IMG/VR virus record: IMGVR_UViG_3300009370_000091
Span: 1 to 35,169 of that record
Direction: 5' to 3' (one strand)
Length of the DNA stretch: 35,169 nt
From: a virus
Shown in pieces: positions 1 through 6,172 of this stretch. The notes beneath the pieces are model-generated. The model did not search any database. It was given only the letters and a program-made list of their open reading frames with translations, and was not told the origin of the DNA. Positions within the stretch are counted from its first letter, which is position 1. Each line of letters begins with the position of its first letter. A program made the translations under genes and the position numbers.

Positions 1-63
1 GGCGAGTGGGACAATCTTACACCTAGTGAAGACACAATGACTCTTACTGAAAGGAACAGGTAA
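1..63 (+). CDS. 3' end of an upstream gene (partial)
   Basis: Frame 1 is open from the window edge to a TAA at 61-63 and gives the last 20 residues of a protein, GEWDNLTPSED and onward, ending in NR. It is followed at once by a good intrinsic terminator, which supports a real gene end. The fragment is too short to identify. It could be a structural gene, since none of the other genes here are, but that is only a guess. Confidence 0.5.
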   Translation, partial: GEWDNLTPSEDTMTLTERNR

Positions 64-85
64 TGGTTTACTGTAAAAAGAACAA

Positions 86-152
86 AGAAGCTATACTAGC
101 TAAAGTGCAATATCTAAAATTTTGGACTAGAGTTAAGTGTAGCTTCTTTTTT
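86..152 (+). terminator. Rho-independent terminator
   Basis: An 11-nt arm at 86-96 (AGAAGCTATAC) pairs with 137-147 (GTGTAGCTTCT) with one mismatch, and is followed by a run of T to 152. It closes the unit that ends at position 63. The loop is long and contains an AGTGCAA heptamer that recurs in other gene-free stretches. Confidence 0.8.
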
Positions 153-208
153 CCGACCTCTTTAAAAAGAATTTGGTTATGTAAAAGGTATAAAAACAAG
201 GGATGAAC

Positions 209-505
209 ATGATTTTTGATGGCGACATAATGGGAGTAGTTGACAACCTAATATTGGCAATTTGTGCCTATTGGGGAGTTGACATAGATAAAAAATTAGG
301 AGGCTCAGGAGTGCAAGGTGCATTAACAGGTGCACTGCTTGGCAATGCTGTGTCCGATTTAATTGGTGCAGCGATTGATCCTAGTACACGACATCTAGCT
401 TTTGGTATTTTCGCAGGTTGTATGTATGTTTTCATAGTGGTAAAACTATGGGAAATAGTGCAAAATCTATACGAATCATGGAAAGGATATAAGGAGTTAG
501 GTTAA
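209..505 (+). CDS. Small membrane protein with glycine-rich segments
   Basis: A 98-residue protein. I chose the ATG at 209 because AGGG lies 6 nt before it; the in-frame ATG at 203 directly abuts the same AGGG and is less likely. The first helix region (LILAICAYWGVDIDKKLG) is followed by a Gly/Ala-rich stretch (GALTGALLGNAVSDLIGAA), then a strong membrane span (FGIFAGCMYVFIVVKLW). Two to three membrane segments and a short charged tail are compatible with a holin or other inner-membrane phage protein, but there is no diagnostic motif. The stop overlaps the start of the next gene (TAATG), so the two are probably translated together. Confidence 0.75.
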   Translation: MIFDGDIMGVVDNLILAICAYWGVDIDKKLGGSGVQGALTGALLGNAVSDLIGAAIDPSTRHLAFGIFAGCMYVFIVVKLWEIVQNLYESWKGYKELG

Positions 506-660
506 TGAATAAACCATCAGATACACAGATACAGTTCATGATAAATGCCTTTACTAAACGGATGGAACAAGCCGCTAGTGAAGGGGATAAAGAAACATTT
601 GAGCAGATGCAAGAACAATTAAAGTGGTTGCATGAAGCTCAAAGGAATAAATACAAATGA
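505..660 (+). CDS. Small hydrophilic protein, 51 aa
   Basis: It starts inside the stop of the preceding gene (TAATG) with AAGGAG about 10 nt upstream, and ends in an ATGA overlap with the next gene. The protein is charged and probably helical (EQAASEGDKETFEQMQEQL). No family is recognised. Its tight coupling on both sides is the main argument that it is real. Confidence 0.65.
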   Translation: MNKPSDTQIQFMINAFTKRMEQAASEGDKETFEQMQEQLKWLHEAQRNKYK

Positions 661-833
661 AGAAAACAATATTACAACAATATAAACAGTGGAAAATCGA
701 GCATAAAAGATTAATAGATGGAACATTTGATATTTTGGTCTTTTATGGTATATTATTCTTTTTTGCTATGTTAGCTAGTGCAGATGCGATATGTAATAAT
801 TGGTTACCTTTTTGTTCTAACTGGTTCAATTAG
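657..833 (+). CDS. Small single-span membrane protein, 58 aa
   Basis: It starts by ATGA overlap with the gene before. A basic N-terminal region of about 20 residues precedes one hydrophobic span (FDILVFYGILFFFAMLA), and a short Trp/Cys-containing tail follows (CNNWLPFCSNWFN). The layout suggests an inner-membrane protein with the N-terminus in the cytoplasm. Function unknown. A 9-bp hairpin overlaps its last codons. Confidence 0.6.
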   Translation: MKKTILQQYKQWKIEHKRLIDGTFDILVFYGILFFFAMLASADAICNNWLPFCSNWFN

Positions 834-851
834 TGCGAATTAAATTGAACC
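823..851 (+). terminator. Stem-loop at operon end, possible terminator
   Basis: GGTTCAATT (823-831) pairs perfectly with AATTGAACC (843-851) around an 11-nt loop. It overlaps the stop codon of the preceding gene and lies just before the next promoter. There is no T-run after it, so it may block exonucleases or act as a weak terminator rather than a classical one. Confidence 0.4.
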
Positions 852-867
852 CAGCCAAAATTAATTC

Positions 868-896
868 TTGACTCAGAGGTTATTTTTTAGTAAAAT
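868..896 (+). promoter_or_regulatory. Sigma70-type promoter
   Basis: TTGACT (868-873), a 17-bp spacer, then TAAAAT (891-896), followed by ATATCTATAG. It matches eight other promoters in the window in spacing, in the preceding TTC and in the downstream CTATA stretch. It faces the SANT/HTH-like gene at 942 and, beyond that, the large gene-free block. Confidence 0.8.
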
Positions 897-941
897 ATAT
901 CTATAGAATTTAGAAATAAGCATTTTAATTGGGAGTAAATT

Positions 942-1256
942 ATGCAAGTTAACACAAATACAAACTACACGGAAAAAATGGTCACTACTATGCACGAGGT
1001 GTATACAGCAGAACCAACTAGAGACAGCGTGGAAGCTCTAGCAAAGACTTTTGGCAAAAGTACTAGAAGTATCATTGCCAAACTTTCCCGAGAAGGTATC
1101 TATATACCTATGGAAAGAAAGACTAAAACTGGAGAGCCGATTGTTCGCAAAGCAGAACTTGTTGCTCAGATTGAGTCTTATTTTGAAGATGAAATGCCAA
1201 GTTTAGTTAAAGCTACTAAAGCTGACCTACAAAAATTAGTGGAAAAACTACAGTAG
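942..1256 (+). CDS. SANT/Myb-like HTH protein, family copy 1
   Basis: A 104-residue protein with GGAG 6 nt before the ATG. Residues about 8-55 form a three-helix DNA-binding-like module: an N-terminal NYTEKMV helix, PTRDSVEALAKTF, then GKSTRSIIAKLSREGIY as the putative recognition helix. A linker (KTKTGEPIVRKAEL) and a C-terminal helical region follow. It is clearly paralogous to the gene at 3402 (NYTxxxV, PTRxxVE, GKSTxSIIxKLSREGxY, KTGE) and more distantly to those at 16247, 19227 and 6746 (minus). It is the first gene after a promoter. Probably a small phage DNA-binding regulator or nucleoid-type protein (inference); no function is established from sequence. Confidence 0.8.
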   Translation: MQVNTNTNYTEKMVTTMHEVYTAEPTRDSVEALAKTFGKSTRSIIAKLSREGIYIPMERKTKTGEPIVRKAELVAQIESYFEDEMPSLVKATKADLQKLVEKLQ

Positions 1257-1261
1257 TTTTA

Positions 1262-2160
1262 GGAGGGATTCTTTTTAAAGTGCAACATGAAGTTGAGCGC
1301 AAGCCAAATGGCATGGTAAGAATCCTAAACCTAACTGTCTAGATTCCCACGACAGTATAAAAGAAAGTAGGAAACAGAACTGAGAGGCGGGATTGATAGA
1401 GGCTAATTACCTCGAATGGATTAGATAGAAATATCTTGAACAGTCTGAGAGCGGAACATGGATACGATCTGCGTGATATAGTAGAGGATACGAAAAGCGT
1501 CAAGGACAAGGGAGTTGAAAAACTCATGTGACTTTAGGTGCAAATCAGTTCAAACTGCTGACTACTCCAGTATAAAATAAGTAGTAATAATAATAAGACT
1601 CAGACGATAGCGCAGAAATAGAATATGCGATCTAATACTCGGGAGTTCCGAGCGACTGATAAAGATAGTCGGAGTAGAAGGAGTGAAAAGCTCCACGATG
1701 TTAATCCAGTAAGGCTGGGAGTCGGTAGAACTACGAGGTGCAATTCCTTACAAAGATAGAGTCTTAAACTCAGCTCACGAGTATAAAATCGAGCCGTAGG
1801 AAGCAAACGAGAGAAAAGCTCCGTACTTGGAATGACGAGAAGGATACCTGCGCTTAGTGACCAGCAAAGAAGAAAAAGTCAATAGTGAGAACTTACAGCT
1901 AAAAGTGAAGTCGTGATTATATCCGTAAATGCACGAAAATATTTCGGGAGCGAAGGAAAACCTCAAAGGATACCCGAGAACTGAATACTGGTAAATCGCA
2001 ATCTCGTAAAAAAGAAACCATTACCACAAAGCCTTATACTAAAGAACTGTAGGTATAGGGTCTGATTGAGAACAATATTTGATAGTAATTAGGACACTCA
2101 GGTAATCATGGTAAATACCAAGAAAGGATAAACTATAAATGGTGGAGTAAGGTTGTGTGA
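1262..2160 (+). ncRNA. Candidate giant structured RNA (about 900 nt)
   Basis: There is no convincing gene on either strand across about 900 nt; composition is purine-rich on the plus strand with many GAAA- and GTAA-type loops. Helices seen by eye: GGATTCTT 1266-1273 with 1318-1325, enclosing two small hairpins; CTGTC 1335-1339/1351-1355; GAGTT 1512-1516/1521-1525 with a GAAA loop; a long-range AAGACTC 1595-1601 with GAGTCTT 1759-1765, enclosing hairpins at 1611-1629, 1638-1652, 1653-1671, 1680-1694 and 1706-1718; TCGGG 1944-1948/1973-1977; TGGTAA 1989-1994/2021-2026; CC(T)TATAC 2032-2039/2053-2059. Size, phage setting and nearby tRNA genes resemble the GOLLD and ROOL classes of ornate phage RNAs (established classes; assignment here is inference). 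It is probably transcribed from the promoter at 868. The true ends are uncertain; the 3' end may reach the terminator at 2560. Confidence 0.6.
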
Positions 2161-2207
2161 AGTCGATTAGTAAATATGTTTTTTTACACTATTGAAAAGG
2201 ATGGAAC

Positions 2208-2456
2208 ATGAAAAATATGAATGATCCTTATGTTGAAGCCTACTCGAATAATGGCATGATGGTGCAGTTGTCTAACAATGAGTATAAAATAAATAATATA
2301 AAAACCCGCGTGAGTGTTTATAATTTTCAACAGATGCGAAAACCAGAAAGAAAATTATACAAGAGTCCCCGAATGGTCTTTCGTAAATTGAGTATATCTC
2401 TATGTGGACTGGACTCTATCTTTCAAGCAGTAAATATTAACACCTTAGGGTTGTAA
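2208..2456 (+). CDS. Possible 82-aa protein downstream of the structured RNA
   Basis: AAGGA stands 6 nt before the ATG, and the first approximately 50 residues read like a real protein (DPYVEAYSNNGMMVQLSNNE, then a basic stretch). The last third is less convincing: it overlaps a possible GAGTCC/GGACTC helix, and further hairpins follow (CCTAC-ACA-GTAGG near 2468-2480). The reading frame may be genuine, or the 3' part may belong to the structured RNA, which would then run to the terminator at 2560. No family recognised. Confidence 0.4.
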   Translation: MKNMNDPYVEAYSNNGMMVQLSNNEYKINNIKTRVSVYNFQQMRKPERKLYKSPRMVFRKLSISLCGLDSIFQAVNINTLGL

Positions 2457-2514
2457 GTCTTGAGAGCCTACACAGTAGGAAAGTGAGTTAGAGTTCTTTC
2501 AAAACAAAACTCAG

Positions 2515-2560
2515 GAAGGGGTAGTTGTCAGTCGCTTAAACGCATATTACCCCTTCTTTT
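2515..2560 (+). terminator. Rho-independent terminator
   Basis: GAAGGGGTA (2515-2523) pairs with TACCCCTTC (2548-2556), followed by TTTT. It is a strong 9-bp stem with a 24-nt loop. It ends the transcript containing the SANT-like gene at 942, the structured RNA block and the small frame at 2208. Confidence 0.8.
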
Positions 2561-2600
2561 AAGAGTAGTAATTAAACGATCAAATACAAGGGGAGCAGAT

Positions 2601-2819
2601 ATGCCAACAAAATTTAAACCAGATGGCTTCGAATATATAGGAGTTCGTGGCAGTAGGAAACAAATATTAGTCAAGTCCTATATCAAAAATACTTCTAAGA
2701 AAGAGTTAATAGATTATATTAATAACTCTTATGGAAAACCCAAGATTAAACAAAAGTGCAGAAACGAGCTTACTCGTAGGGGTATTAAGTTAGTCTGGAA
2801 GGAGAGTCCTAATGTCTAA
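2601..2819 (+). CDS. Small basic protein, 72 aa, conserved-looking
   Basis: AAGGGGAGC precedes the ATG. The protein is lysine-rich (KNTSKKELIDYINNS, then KPKIKQKCRNELTRRGI). The KQKCRNELTRRG segment resembles short uncharacterised proteins I associate with marine T4-type phages, but I cannot verify that without a search. No catalytic or metal-binding motif. It overlaps the next gene by 8 nt. Confidence 0.7.
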   Translation: MPTKFKPDGFEYIGVRGSRKQILVKSYIKNTSKKELIDYINNSYGKPKIKQKCRNELTRRGIKLVWKESPNV

Positions 2820-3033
2820 AAAATGGATAGTATATGGCACGGAATTCATAGAACGAGATGTGCAAGTTAGAGTTAATGCTCCTACAGAAGAATTAGCTAT
2901 CCAAGCGGCAGATGATATAACAAGTGCAAGAGCGAGGCGATCAAAAAATACAAAAGGTTATTTTTCTGTGGATTGGGCAGAGTGTGTGGGCGAAGAAAAA
3001 AGTAGGTTCGAAGGAATTACCTCACCATCATAA
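2812..3033 (+). CDS. Small protein, 73 aa, unknown
   Basis: It starts within the end of the preceding gene, with GGAG 7-8 nt upstream. The first 40 residues have the look of a beta strand followed by a helix (KKWIVYGTEFIERDVQVRV, then TEELAIQAADDI), somewhat like the DpnD/PcfM-type small fold. That resemblance is weak. It is followed by an intrinsic terminator, so it closes a two-gene unit. Confidence 0.7.
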   Translation: MSKKWIVYGTEFIERDVQVRVNAPTEELAIQAADDITSARARRSKNTKGYFSVDWAECVGEEKSRFEGITSPS

Positions 3034-3055
3034 GATTCTTTATAGTGCAAAAATG

Positions 3056-3083
3056 AAGGGATATTTAGCGATATCCCTTTTTT
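3056..3083 (+). terminator. Rho-independent terminator
   Basis: AAGGGATAT (3056-3064), loop TTAGCG, ATATCCCTT (3071-3079) and a run of T to 3083. It insulates the upstream pair of genes from the promoter that starts 19 nt later. Confidence 0.85.
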
Positions 3084-3101
3084 ATTAACTAAAAATAGTT
3101 C

Positions 3102-3130
3102 TTGACAACGAGTTGAAAAGTGAGTATAAT
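3102..3130 (+). promoter_or_regulatory. Consensus sigma70 promoter
   Basis: TTGACA (3102-3107), 17 bp, TATAAT (3125-3130), both perfect hexamers. TTC precedes the -35, as in most promoters of this set. It drives the coiled-coil gene at 3164, the SANT-like gene at 3402 and probably the tRNA cluster beyond, since no terminator intervenes. Confidence 0.9.
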
Positions 3131-3163
3131 TACTATATAAATAAATTTAAGTAAGGATTTTGT

Positions 3164-3412
3164 ATGTCAAACCAAAATAATGTTCTACCATTTCCAGCTA
3201 AAATGGATTCAACTCTTTTGGAGTTCCGTCAAATTGTATCTGAATTGATAATCTTGGAGGCTCAAATGATGAAAATGCTAGAAGAAGTGGAGGAAGTAGA
3301 ACATCAATGTTTTACTTTGGCAGAAAGACGAGATGAATTACTTGAAGATTTAAAGAGAAAAGAATTAATACATTTAGCTATGGAGGTAGCAGAAGAACAA
3401 CATGACAACTAA
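3164..3412 (+). CDS. Coiled-coil protein, 82 aa
   Basis: AAGGA lies 6 nt before the ATG. Residues about 15-75 are a long heptad-type helix rich in Glu and Leu (EVEEVEHQC, AERRDELLEDL). No membrane segment. It overlaps the following SANT-like gene by 11 nt and shares its promoter, so it may partner that protein (inference). A similar arrangement, a short coiled-coil protein just before a SANT-like gene, is seen again at 16068/16247. Confidence 0.75.
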   Translation: MSNQNNVLPFPAKMDSTLLEFRQIVSELIILEAQMMKMLEEVEEVEHQCFTLAERRDELLEDLKRKELIHLAMEVAEEQHDN

Positions 3413-3713
3413 TTATACAACAGAACAAGTTAGTTATATGATTGATAAATATGATGAAACTCCTACTAGGGAAACAGTAGAAATTCTGTCCCAAGAATTG
3501 GGCAAGAGTACAAAATCTATAATAGGAAAGCTGTCAAGAGAAGGTGTATATCAAAAAGCGATATATGTATCTAAGACTGGCGAAATTCCTATTACAAAAA
3601 AGGAGTTAGTAGTAAATATATCTACTGCTCTTGATGGAGATCTTGACAAACTTGAAGGACTAGAAAAGTCTCCCAAGCAGGAACTAAAGTATTTACTATC
3701 CTTAGTGGAATAA
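3402..3713 (+). CDS. SANT/Myb-like HTH protein, family copy 2
   Basis: A 103-residue protein with the same order of motifs as the gene at 942: NYTTEQV, PTRETVEILSQEL, GKSTKSIIGKLSREGVY, then a KTGE linker and a C-terminal helical region. The putative DNA-binding segment is about residues 3-50. Identity with copy 1 is high in the recognition-helix block and low in the C-terminus, as expected for a conserved nucleic-acid-binding module with a variable partner surface. Probably an early regulator or DNA-coating protein (inference). Confidence 0.8.
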   Translation: MTTNYTTEQVSYMIDKYDETPTRETVEILSQELGKSTKSIIGKLSREGVYQKAIYVSKTGEIPITKKELVVNISTALDGDLDKLEGLEKSPKQELKYLLSLVE

Positions 3714-3727
3714 TAACAATAACAAAA

Positions 3728-3802
3728 GGGGCTGTAGCTCAACGGGAGAGCATCTGCTTTGCAAGCAGAGGGTTGGAGGTTCGATTCCTCTCAGCTCCAC
3801 CA
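3728..3802 (+). tRNA. tRNA-Ala (anticodon TGC)
   Basis: The full cloverleaf can be read. The acceptor GGGGCTG pairs with CAGCTCC and has the G3-U70 pair that marks alanine tRNAs. The anticodon arm is TCTGC-TTTGCAA-GCAGA, the T-loop is GGTTCGATTCC, and the 3' ACCA end is encoded. It is the first of three tRNA genes within 700 nt. Confidence 0.95.
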
Positions 3803-3818
3803 AAATAAAGGAACTAAA

Positions 3819-4049
3819 ATGGAAACATTCGGAAAAATGGACAGTATCGATTATACTGTAGATGATGAAGGAGTCTTAACAATGAAGATAGACACACAAA
3901 GTGATATCGGACCTTCTGCTAGTGGTAAAACAATAATGATCGCTAGCTCTGGTGGGAATACAAAATTAAATGTCGGTAATGAAGCAACTGGTGATGACTT
4001 TGTTTACATAGGTTTAAATATCTATCGTTATCCACCTAAAACTAGCTGA
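3819..4049 (+). CDS. Small beta-rich protein, 76 aa
   Basis: The start at 3819 has AAGGA upstream; a longer in-frame extension to 3759 would run into the tRNA-Ala gene and is rejected. The protein alternates short strands with Gly/Ser turns (DYTVDDEGVLTMKID, SASGKTIMIASSGGN, VYIGLNIYR). The pattern resembles a widespread small uncharacterised beta protein in which SASGK is followed by a GLN-x-Y end. No function known to me. TGATG overlap with the next gene. Confidence 0.7.
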   Translation: METFGKMDSIDYTVDDEGVLTMKIDTQSDIGPSASGKTIMIASSGGNTKLNVGNEATGDDFVYIGLNIYRYPPKTS

Positions 4050-4231
4050 TGACAACAGTTATATTTCAACGATATGAAAGTCCTCAAGTAACTTTTGAAG
4101 GTATACCTTTAAAAGAGCAAAAGGTTAAGACTTGGTATTATAAGTTTAAAAATAATACCTTTGGACCTTTCTTAACTAAAAAAGATGCTGAGGACGATAT
4201 CCAAGTTAGAATTATGAAGTGCAAAAACTAG
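4049..4231 (+). CDS. Small protein, 60 aa, unknown
   Basis: It begins in a TGATG overlap with the preceding gene. The central part, KTWYYKFKNNTFGPFLTKKDAEDDI, read as strand, turn and helix, looks like a short GYF-type or tail-accessory peptide but no family can be claimed. It ends 10 nt before tRNA-Gly. Confidence 0.6.
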   Translation: MTTVIFQRYESPQVTFEGIPLKEQKVKTWYYKFKNNTFGPFLTKKDAEDDIQVRIMKCKN

Positions 4232-4241
4232 AGCTTTTCTA

Positions 4242-4316
4242 GCGAGATTAGTATAGTGGCTATTATATCTGGCTTCCAACCAGAGGACAAGGGTTCGACT
4301 CCCTTATCTCGCTCCA
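4242..4316 (+). tRNA. tRNA-Gly (anticodon TCC)
   Basis: The acceptor GCGAGAT pairs perfectly with ATCTCGC. The anticodon arm is TCTGG-CTTCCAA-CCAGA, the T-loop is GGTTCGACTCC, the discriminator is T and CCA is encoded. TCC reads GGA/GGG, and GGA is the common glycine codon in the surrounding genes. Confidence 0.95.
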
Positions 4317-4327
4317 AGAGCTTTAAA

Positions 4328-4402
4328 GGTTCTTTAGTTAAGTGGTTATAATGCTAGCTTGTCACGCTAGAGTCAGGAGTTCGATTCTCCTAAGAACCGC
4401 CA
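4328..4402 (+). tRNA. tRNA-Asp (anticodon GTC)
   Basis: The acceptor GGTTCTT pairs with AAGAACC. The anticodon arm is CTAGC-TTGTCAC-GCTAG, the T-loop is AGTTCGATTCT, the discriminator G is present and CCA is encoded. It lies 11 nt after tRNA-Gly. A 17-nt direct repeat begins at its last base. Confidence 0.94.
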
Positions 4403-4457
4403 CCTTGAAGCCAAATCGCAGACACCCAACAAACCTAACAACCTTGACGCCAAATCG
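4402..4457 (+). repeat. Two copies of a 17-nt direct repeat after the tRNA cluster
   Basis: ACCTTGAAGCCAAATCG (4402-4418) and ACCTTGACGCCAAATCG (4441-4457) differ at one base, 39 nt apart start to start. The first overlaps the 3' end of tRNA-Asp. A stretch continuing from copy 1 (GCCAAATCGCAGACAC) recurs with one change inside the gp46-like gene near 30911. Function unknown. Possible uses include a protein-binding site or a remnant of recombination at the tRNA end. Confidence 0.55.
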
Positions 4458-4977
4458 ATTATACTAAGGATAATTTCGATAAATTCAGCTTATACCCGTT
4501 AAGTTTACTTAAAGTAGTAAGTAAATAATGGTTTATATATTTTCGGTTTGGGGAAATTGTCTTTGAGTTTTTAAACGGAGTAAGCCCCATTTAATTTAAG
4601 AAAGTAGTTGTGATTTAAGTTTAAAAGACTTGTCGAATTAAAACGAGGTTAAAGAGTTGTCTTAAAGTAGCATTTAATTCCGTTTTCTCGACTACTTCGA
4701 CCATCCCTCCTAAGGGAGGGCTGTTCTCGTGTCTTCGAAACAACAGTTTGAATGAAATCTAAGATGACGAAGTCAATTAAAAATTTATAATATAATTATA
4801 CCATACTTTTTGACAAATGTAAAATTCTTTTTTCCTTAGGTGAATGTTTTAAAGTGTTTGTATAGGGTGAGTTGCCAGACAAAAAGTGCAATCTTCTATG
4901 GTAGCAAAGGGAGTGTGTTTGAAATGTTGCGCAAAAACGCCTAGAAATTTAGTAGACTAAAAATAAAAGTTATATTT
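4458..4977. other. Gene-free convergent region with several stem-loops
   Basis: About 520 nt with no plausible gene, between the tRNA cluster (plus) and the end of the minus-strand operon. Visible structure: TTTACTT 4504-4510 with AAGTAAA 4519-4525; a helix of GTCGA plus AAAACG (4632-4645) with CGTTTT plus TCGAC (4681-4692); a short CCCTCC-TAA-GGAGGG hairpin near 4705-4719; TTC(G)AAAC/GTTTGAA near 4735-4751. No clear intrinsic terminator for either converging transcript is seen. It could hold a second non-coding RNA. Confidence 0.4.
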
Positions 4978-5553
4978 TTATGTTTTGTTCGTGGTTCGAA
5001 ACCAAGTGATCATTGAATTTCTAACACCTTTGAGTACAGGAGTGACTCGATGTTTAAGGTGTGGTTTCATCAGAAGGACAGTATTTTTGTTTCGAGTAAA
5101 GGGAGGAAGTGTTAAATCTTCAATTTGAAAATCTCCTCCCTCGTACTCATCAGAGTCTGTCAGTTGAGCTATAATAGTTAGATGTCTAGGATCTTGTGCG
5201 CTCCCGTCTACGTGCCAATTATAAAAATTATGTCTTCTGTAAGTAGTGACTTGTACGGGCTCGGGCACTAAAGACCCCTTATCTAAGTTTATAGTTCTTC
5301 CAAACTCATTTGAGTTGTTAAAGAAACCATAGTACTCATCTGCCATATCTATCAACCATTCTCTAACAAAAGTATTGCTTTCATTATATTGCATGAATCT
5401 AACTTCTGAATCTCTTGTATTTTTATCTATATTTCTACCATCTATGAAACTTGGTATTGGTAAGTATCCAGTTAATACTTGTTCCATATGAGTAAGAATC
5501 TGAAGTGGAAGTGCGTTTTCTAGTATAATTGCTTTGTCTTTAATTAATTCCAT
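4978..5553 (-). CDS. 2-oxoglutarate/Fe(II)-dependent oxygenase
   Basis: A 191-residue protein of the phage PKHD-type/2OG-Fe(II) oxygenase group. The metal triad is visible as H114-x-D116 (YNWHVDG) and H168 (HRV), with R178 (GVRNS) placed to bind 2-oxoglutarate. The GGDFQIED stretch is typical of the double-stranded beta-helix core. Such enzymes hydroxylate proteins, nucleic acid bases or small molecules; the substrate here cannot be told. It is the last gene of the minus-strand operon and overlaps the endolysin gene by 10 nt. Confidence 0.88.
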   Translation of the reverse strand: MELIKDKAIILENALPLQILTHMEQVLTGYLPIPSFIDGRNIDKNTRDSEVRFMQYNESNTFVREWLIDMADEYYGFFNNSNEFGRTINLDKGSLVPEPVQVTTYRRHNFYNWHVDGSAQDPRHLTIIAQLTDSDEYEGGDFQIEDLTLPPFTRNKNTVLLMKPHLKHRVTPVLKGVRNSMITWFRTTNKT

Positions 5554-6062
5554 GTTCCCGTTACTGATTCATTTGCAAAAAGGATAGCTTCTTTTTCTCG
5601 CCTCCTAGTAAGTCCTAAACTGACTTCTCCATTAACTCTGTTCCATTTTCTTAGCTCATCTGGAACTAGATCAAATTTCTTCTCATTTACATATTTTAAT
5701 AAGGTGGATTTCGCGAACTGCGTTGCTCCAATATTATATATAAAGGATAATAATGCAGTATATTGATTCTGGGTTAGTTCAACTCGGACAAGTCTTTGAA
5801 GTTGTAATTCGAAGGCAATTAGATCAGTATTTAAGTATGTATTTGCTTTATGAGTGCTTATACTATCGCCTTCCTTGACTCCGCGAGTATGACCATAACC
5901 TATAGTCCATACACCTCCTTCATCTTGGTATGCGTTGTGTTCTAGTCCTTCGACTTCACGAATAAAATTTAGTTCTTCGTCTTTCAACAGACCACCTTTT
6001 ATCATCCAAATCCCTAGTAGTATTACTGCTATTATTGTTGTATTAAGTCCCTTATGAAACAT
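5544..6062 (-). CDS. GH24 endolysin with N-terminal signal-anchor
   Basis: A 172-residue phage lysozyme that cleaves peptidoglycan. The catalytic triad is E38, D47 and T53, with the spacing of T4 lysozyme E11-D20-T26, in REVEGLE, YQDEGG and WTIGYGHT. Residues about 8-26 are an uncleaved hydrophobic segment of modest strength (TTIIAVILLGIWMIKGGLL), the layout of SAR endolysins, which reach the periplasm through Sec and are released when the membrane is depolarised. It overlaps a 46-residue membrane protein upstream that could be its holin partner. The spanin genes are on the other strand near 9707-10502. Confidence 0.93.
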   Translation of the reverse strand: MFHKGLNTTIIAVILLGIWMIKGGLLKDEELNFIREVEGLEHNAYQDEGGVWTIGYGHTRGVKEGDSISTHKANTYLNTDLIAFELQLQRLVRVELTQNQYTALLSFIYNIGATQFAKSTLLKYVNEKKFDLVPDELRKWNRVNGEVSLGLTRRREKEAILFANESVTGTWN

Positions 6063-6172
6063 AATATAATTATTATCCCTGCTGTTGTTGCTAAAAATGA
6101 TGCGACATTCTTCTTGTCGTAGTCATCTAAATTCATTAAAAATTCCTTTATCTCAGTTATAAACTTACTCAT
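6032..6172 (-). CDS. Single-span membrane protein, 46 aa, pinholin candidate
   Basis: AAGGA stands 7 nt before the ATG. A charged N-terminus (MSKFITEIKEFLMNLDDYDKK) is followed by one membrane span (FLATTAGIIIILCFI) and a short tail RDLIQQ. Its last 31 nt overlap the start of the endolysin gene in another frame. Position, size and topology suggest an accessory of the SAR endolysin such as a pinholin or antiholin (inference). It is easily missed because it is so short. Confidence 0.6.
   Translation of the reverse strand: MSKFITEIKEFLMNLDDYDKKNVASFLATTAGIIIILCFIRDLIQQ

Noticed and set aside
1500-1570. tRNA-like or tmRNA-like segment with AGGTGCAAATC
   Set aside because: No cloverleaf or tmRNA ends can be formed and the GGTTCRA loop is absent.
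1759-1850. GAGCCGTA...GAAA...GTAC stretch resembling group II intron domain V
   Set aside because: The 3' strand does not complement the 5' strand (CCGTACTTGG instead of GTACGGTTC), and no reverse transcriptase or flanking split gene is present. A group I core (AAGATAGTC at 1662-1670) was also considered but the partner elements are lacking.
1339-1966. Minus-strand open frames of 62-68 residues across 1339-1966
   Set aside because: They have Ser/Leu/Phe-rich, low-complexity compositions typical of antisense frames, no ribosome sites, and overlap dense RNA-like helices.
4444-4474. TTGACG...GATAAT as a promoter after the tRNA cluster
   Set aside because: The spacing is 19 bp and the -10 is poor compared with the strict 17-bp class; left unassigned.
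4809-4840. TTGACA at 4810-4815 as a further promoter
   Set aside because: No -10 element occurs at 15-19 bp; the sequence there is CCTTAGG.
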